Source of the DNA: Mariniblastus sp.
GTDB taxonomy: Bacteria; Planctomycetota; Planctomycetia; Pirellulales; Pirellulaceae
Assembly: GCA_022447605.1 (NCBI GenBank)
Contig: JAKVBG010000001.1
Location: 214,072-278,071, forward strand
DNA length: 64,000 nt
Direction: 5' to 3'
The notes beneath the pieces were generated by a model. The model did not search any database. It saw only the letters and a list, made by a program, of their open reading frames with translations, and was not told the origin of the DNA. The position numbers were made by a program, and so were the translations under genes. Positions 62,376 through 64,000 of this stretch are shown here, one piece after another; within the stretch, counting starts at the first letter, position 1; each line of letters begins with the position of its first letter.

Positions 62376-63073
62376 TCGATCTGCCCTCCCAGTCTGGAAC
62401 CGGACAAGGTAGCGTTCAGTGCTTCCCGTAACCGATGTTCTTCCGGGTCGCTCGACTGATCCAGTTCCCGCAAAAGTTCTTTCAGATCCTCCCCGTCATC
62501 GACATCCAGCAACGCAGGCAACCGACCATACGGGAGTTCATGGCGATCCAGGCGCTTCACCGTCTCCTCCCAGACCTGGTCCGTGCTCCAGGGCATCTCG
62601 GCAAACAGGTCAAGACCGGGCGGTAGCGAGGGAAGATCGAGCCCCAACAAATAATAGCCACCATCCTGGCTGGGCCCCAAAACGACCGGGGAATGATCCA
62701 GTCGCTGCTCTGCCTGAACAATCAGGCTGGGCGCCAGATGCGGGGTATCGGAACCGATCAGCAGGACCTTGCCACCACCCTCGGTCTGGCTGGCGGACCA
62801 ACGAAGGAAATCGGCCAACCTGTCACCCAGGTCACCCTCCGACTGGGCCCGATATGCCCAAGTGTCACCAAACTTCGACTGGAACTGGCCACCCGTTTCG
62901 ACCGGAGAGAAGACCAGCGTTCTTCGATCACAACATTGTTGCAGGTTAGTCATCAAATGCTGTAAAAAGACCAGATAAAGATCGGCGGCAAGCTGTTCGC
63001 CCAGTTCCACCGCCAAACGTGTCTTCACTCGGCCCGCCTGCCAGTACTTTGCGAACATTCCCAAGTGAGACAT
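62372..63073 (-). CDS. TIGR04282 (DUF2064) nucleotidyl/glycosyltransferase-like protein
   Basis: A 233-residue soluble protein. LGMFAKYWQAGRVKTRLA near the N-terminus, LLIGSDTPHLAP in the middle and LGPSQDGGYYLLGL further on are the family blocks; this GT-A-like fold resembles molybdenum cofactor or mannose nucleotidyltransferases. TIGR04282 members are named for arsenosugar-related synthesis, but the role in most genomes is open. The start is ATG 63073. It is coupled to thiO. It is divergent from the kinase gene, with 287 bases between that show no gene and a TATAAT box at 63123-63128 without a clear partner. Confidence 0.78.
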   Translation of the reverse strand: MSHLGMFAKYWQAGRVKTRLAVELGEQLAADLYLVFLQHLMTNLQQCCDRRTLVFSPVETGGQFQSKFGDTWAYRAQSEGDLGDRLADFLRWSASQTEGGGKVLLIGSDTPHLAPSLIVQAEQRLDHSPVVLGPSQDGGYYLLGLDLPSLPPGLDLFAEMPWSTDQVWEETVKRLDRHELPYGRLPALLDVDDGEDLKELLRELDQSSDPEEHRLREALNATLSGSRLGGQIE

Positions 63074-63360
63074 CCAACAATCTCCCGATCACCCATTCCA
63101 TTCCGCGACCAACGGAATCGACTATAATTGAATTGATAAAACCAACCATGGAATCGACAAAACGAACCTGAGGGCCAAAATTAAAGGGGCGTCAGGTAAA
63201 AAGTCCCGTGAATCCAGCCAGGCTCGAACGACTCGTTTACCCCTCGGGTCGGTAAGAGGTTAGAATAACATTGACGGGTGGATTTTCGCAGGCCCAATCC
63301 CCAACCGGGCCGGATACTCTTCCCCGGCAGTCGAACAAGCAAACGAAAGGTCAATTTCTG

Positions 63361-64000
63361 ATGGCAGTCGCCAGCGGCAAGAGCTTTATTGCATTATTGG
63401 AACGAAGCGGGATTGTCGCTCCCCAGGATCTCGATTCGGCGCTGGAGAGACTGGACAGGAATTCCGCAGACCCTTCCCAGGAACTGGAATCGTTACAACG
63501 GCACCTGGTCGAGTCGGGACTGATCACCGAGTGGCACTGTGAAAAACTGACTGCCGGAAAATATAAAGGTTTTTTCCTGGGCAAGTATAAACTGCTGCGC
63601 CACCTGGGTACGGGCGGCATGAGCACCGTTTACCTGGCGGAAAACAAGATCACCGGCCAGAAGCGGGCCATCAAGGTGCTGCCCCGCAAAAAGGTCAGTA
63701 ACAAGAGTTTCCTCGAGCGATTTTACCGGGAAGCACGTGCTGCAGCGGCCTTGAACCATCCCAACATCGTGCGCGTCTACGATATTTCAGATCAGGAGAA
63801 TACCCATTACATGGTCATGGAATACGTGGAGGGCATTGACCTCTACGCGCTGGTCAAACGGGAAGGTCCGCTTCCGTTTGACGAGGCCCTGCGATACGTA
63901 CGACAGGCAGCCAAAGGATTGCAACACGCCCACGACCGGAACCTGATCCACCGCGACATCAAGCCGGCCAACCTGTTGTTGTCAGAGAACGGGCAGGTAA
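63361..64000 (+). CDS. Ser/Thr protein kinase (Hanks type), N-terminal part
   Basis: The gene runs off the window, so only the first 213 residues are seen. The first 70 residues (FIALLERSGIVAPQDL, LVESGLITEWHCEKLTAGK) form the helical N-terminal extension common in planctomycete kinases. The kinase domain follows: LGTGGMSTVYLAE (glycine loop), RAIKVLP (ATP lysine), YREARAAAALNHPNIVRVY (helix C Glu) and IHRDIKPANLLL (catalytic Asp). All core residues seen are intact. ATG 63361 is preceded by GAAAGG. The downstream domains, often a membrane helix and a sensor region, are outside the window. Confidence 0.9.
   Translation, partial: MAVASGKSFIALLERSGIVAPQDLDSALERLDRNSADPSQELESLQRHLVESGLITEWHCEKLTAGKYKGFFLGKYKLLRHLGTGGMSTVYLAENKITGQKRAIKVLPRKKVSNKSFLERFYREARAAAALNHPNIVRVYDISDQENTHYMVMEYVEGIDLYALVKREGPLPFDEALRYVRQAAKGLQHAHDRNLIHRDIKPANLLLSENGQV

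Noticed and set aside
63200-63260. A tRNA near CCAGGCTCGAACGAC
   Set aside because: The TTCGA-like stretch on either strand has no pairing T-arm and no acceptor stem.

Overview
The window reads as the chromosome of a member of the Planctomycetota, probably a Pirellulales/Planctomycetales-type lineage. The grounds are the gene content: two secreted sulfatases, a DUF1080 protein, a TIGR03067-type protein, a five-bladed-propeller glycosidase-like protein with S-x-DG-x2-W repeats, LRR lipoproteins of the 'T-x-VTDAGL' type, TolQ/TolR-like trios of the 'FLDIVANLVG' / 'SLFPFLAVL' kind, a Hanks kinase with a planctomycete-style N-terminal extension, and use of GatCAB. Genes are loosely packed, often single or in short runs, and many use GTG or TTG starts. 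No rRNA, tRNA, CRISPR array, insertion sequence or prophage was seen.

Layout: 1-12.6 kb holds the 3' end of pepE, a PDZ protein, a His-rich secreted protein, gltX, a membrane protein, an FAH-family hydrolase, a Mn-type superoxide dismutase, a lipoprotein, an SDR, birA and a secreted propeller protein. 12.7-20 kb holds a TIGR03067 protein, a four-gene ABC-2 export operon (ATPase-permease-ATPase-permease) and comEC. 20-27 kb holds a zinc-knuckle membrane protein, a UvrC-like half protein, rpmB-gatCAB, a stand-alone SAM-hydrolase C-terminal domain and an AP2-like protein. 27.3-31.3 kb is a translationally coupled TolQ/TolR/TolR-like operon. 31.7-35 kb is a short Ebo-like cluster (UbiA-type prenyltransferase, TIM-barrel isomerase, EboF-like phosphodiesterase). 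35-41.6 kb holds an LRR lipoprotein, hisN, lspA, a DksA-like protein, thrC, dapB and a small zinc-ribbon protein. 41.6-48.2 kb holds a DUF952 protein beside a tetranucleotide microsatellite, an SGNH esterase, two divergent sulfatases, a DUF1080 protein and a SUI1 factor. 48.4-58.1 kb holds a small lipoprotein, an ABC-F ATPase, a membrane protein, a second threonine synthase, a Tat-exported transglutaminase-like protein and metH. 58.3-64 kb holds a BY-kinase-like protein with a broken P-loop, a GT-C glycosyltransferase, a ThiO-like oxidase, a TIGR04282 protein and the start of a Ser/Thr kinase.

How the genes fit together: gltX and gatCAB point to tRNA-dependent amidation; thrC, dapB, metH and a second threonine-synthase-like gene cover parts of the aspartate family; the sulfatases, esterase, propeller protein and DUF1080 protein suggest processing of sulfated polysaccharide outside the cytoplasm. 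The parts most worth a second look are the asymmetric TolR-like pair with its channel protein, the reduced Ebo-like cluster with a structured RNA-like leader region, the BY-kinase homologue without its P-loop lysine, the UvrC-like protein that keeps the four cluster cysteines, and the lone SAM-hydrolase C-terminal domain. All assignments come from reading motifs; no database search was run.
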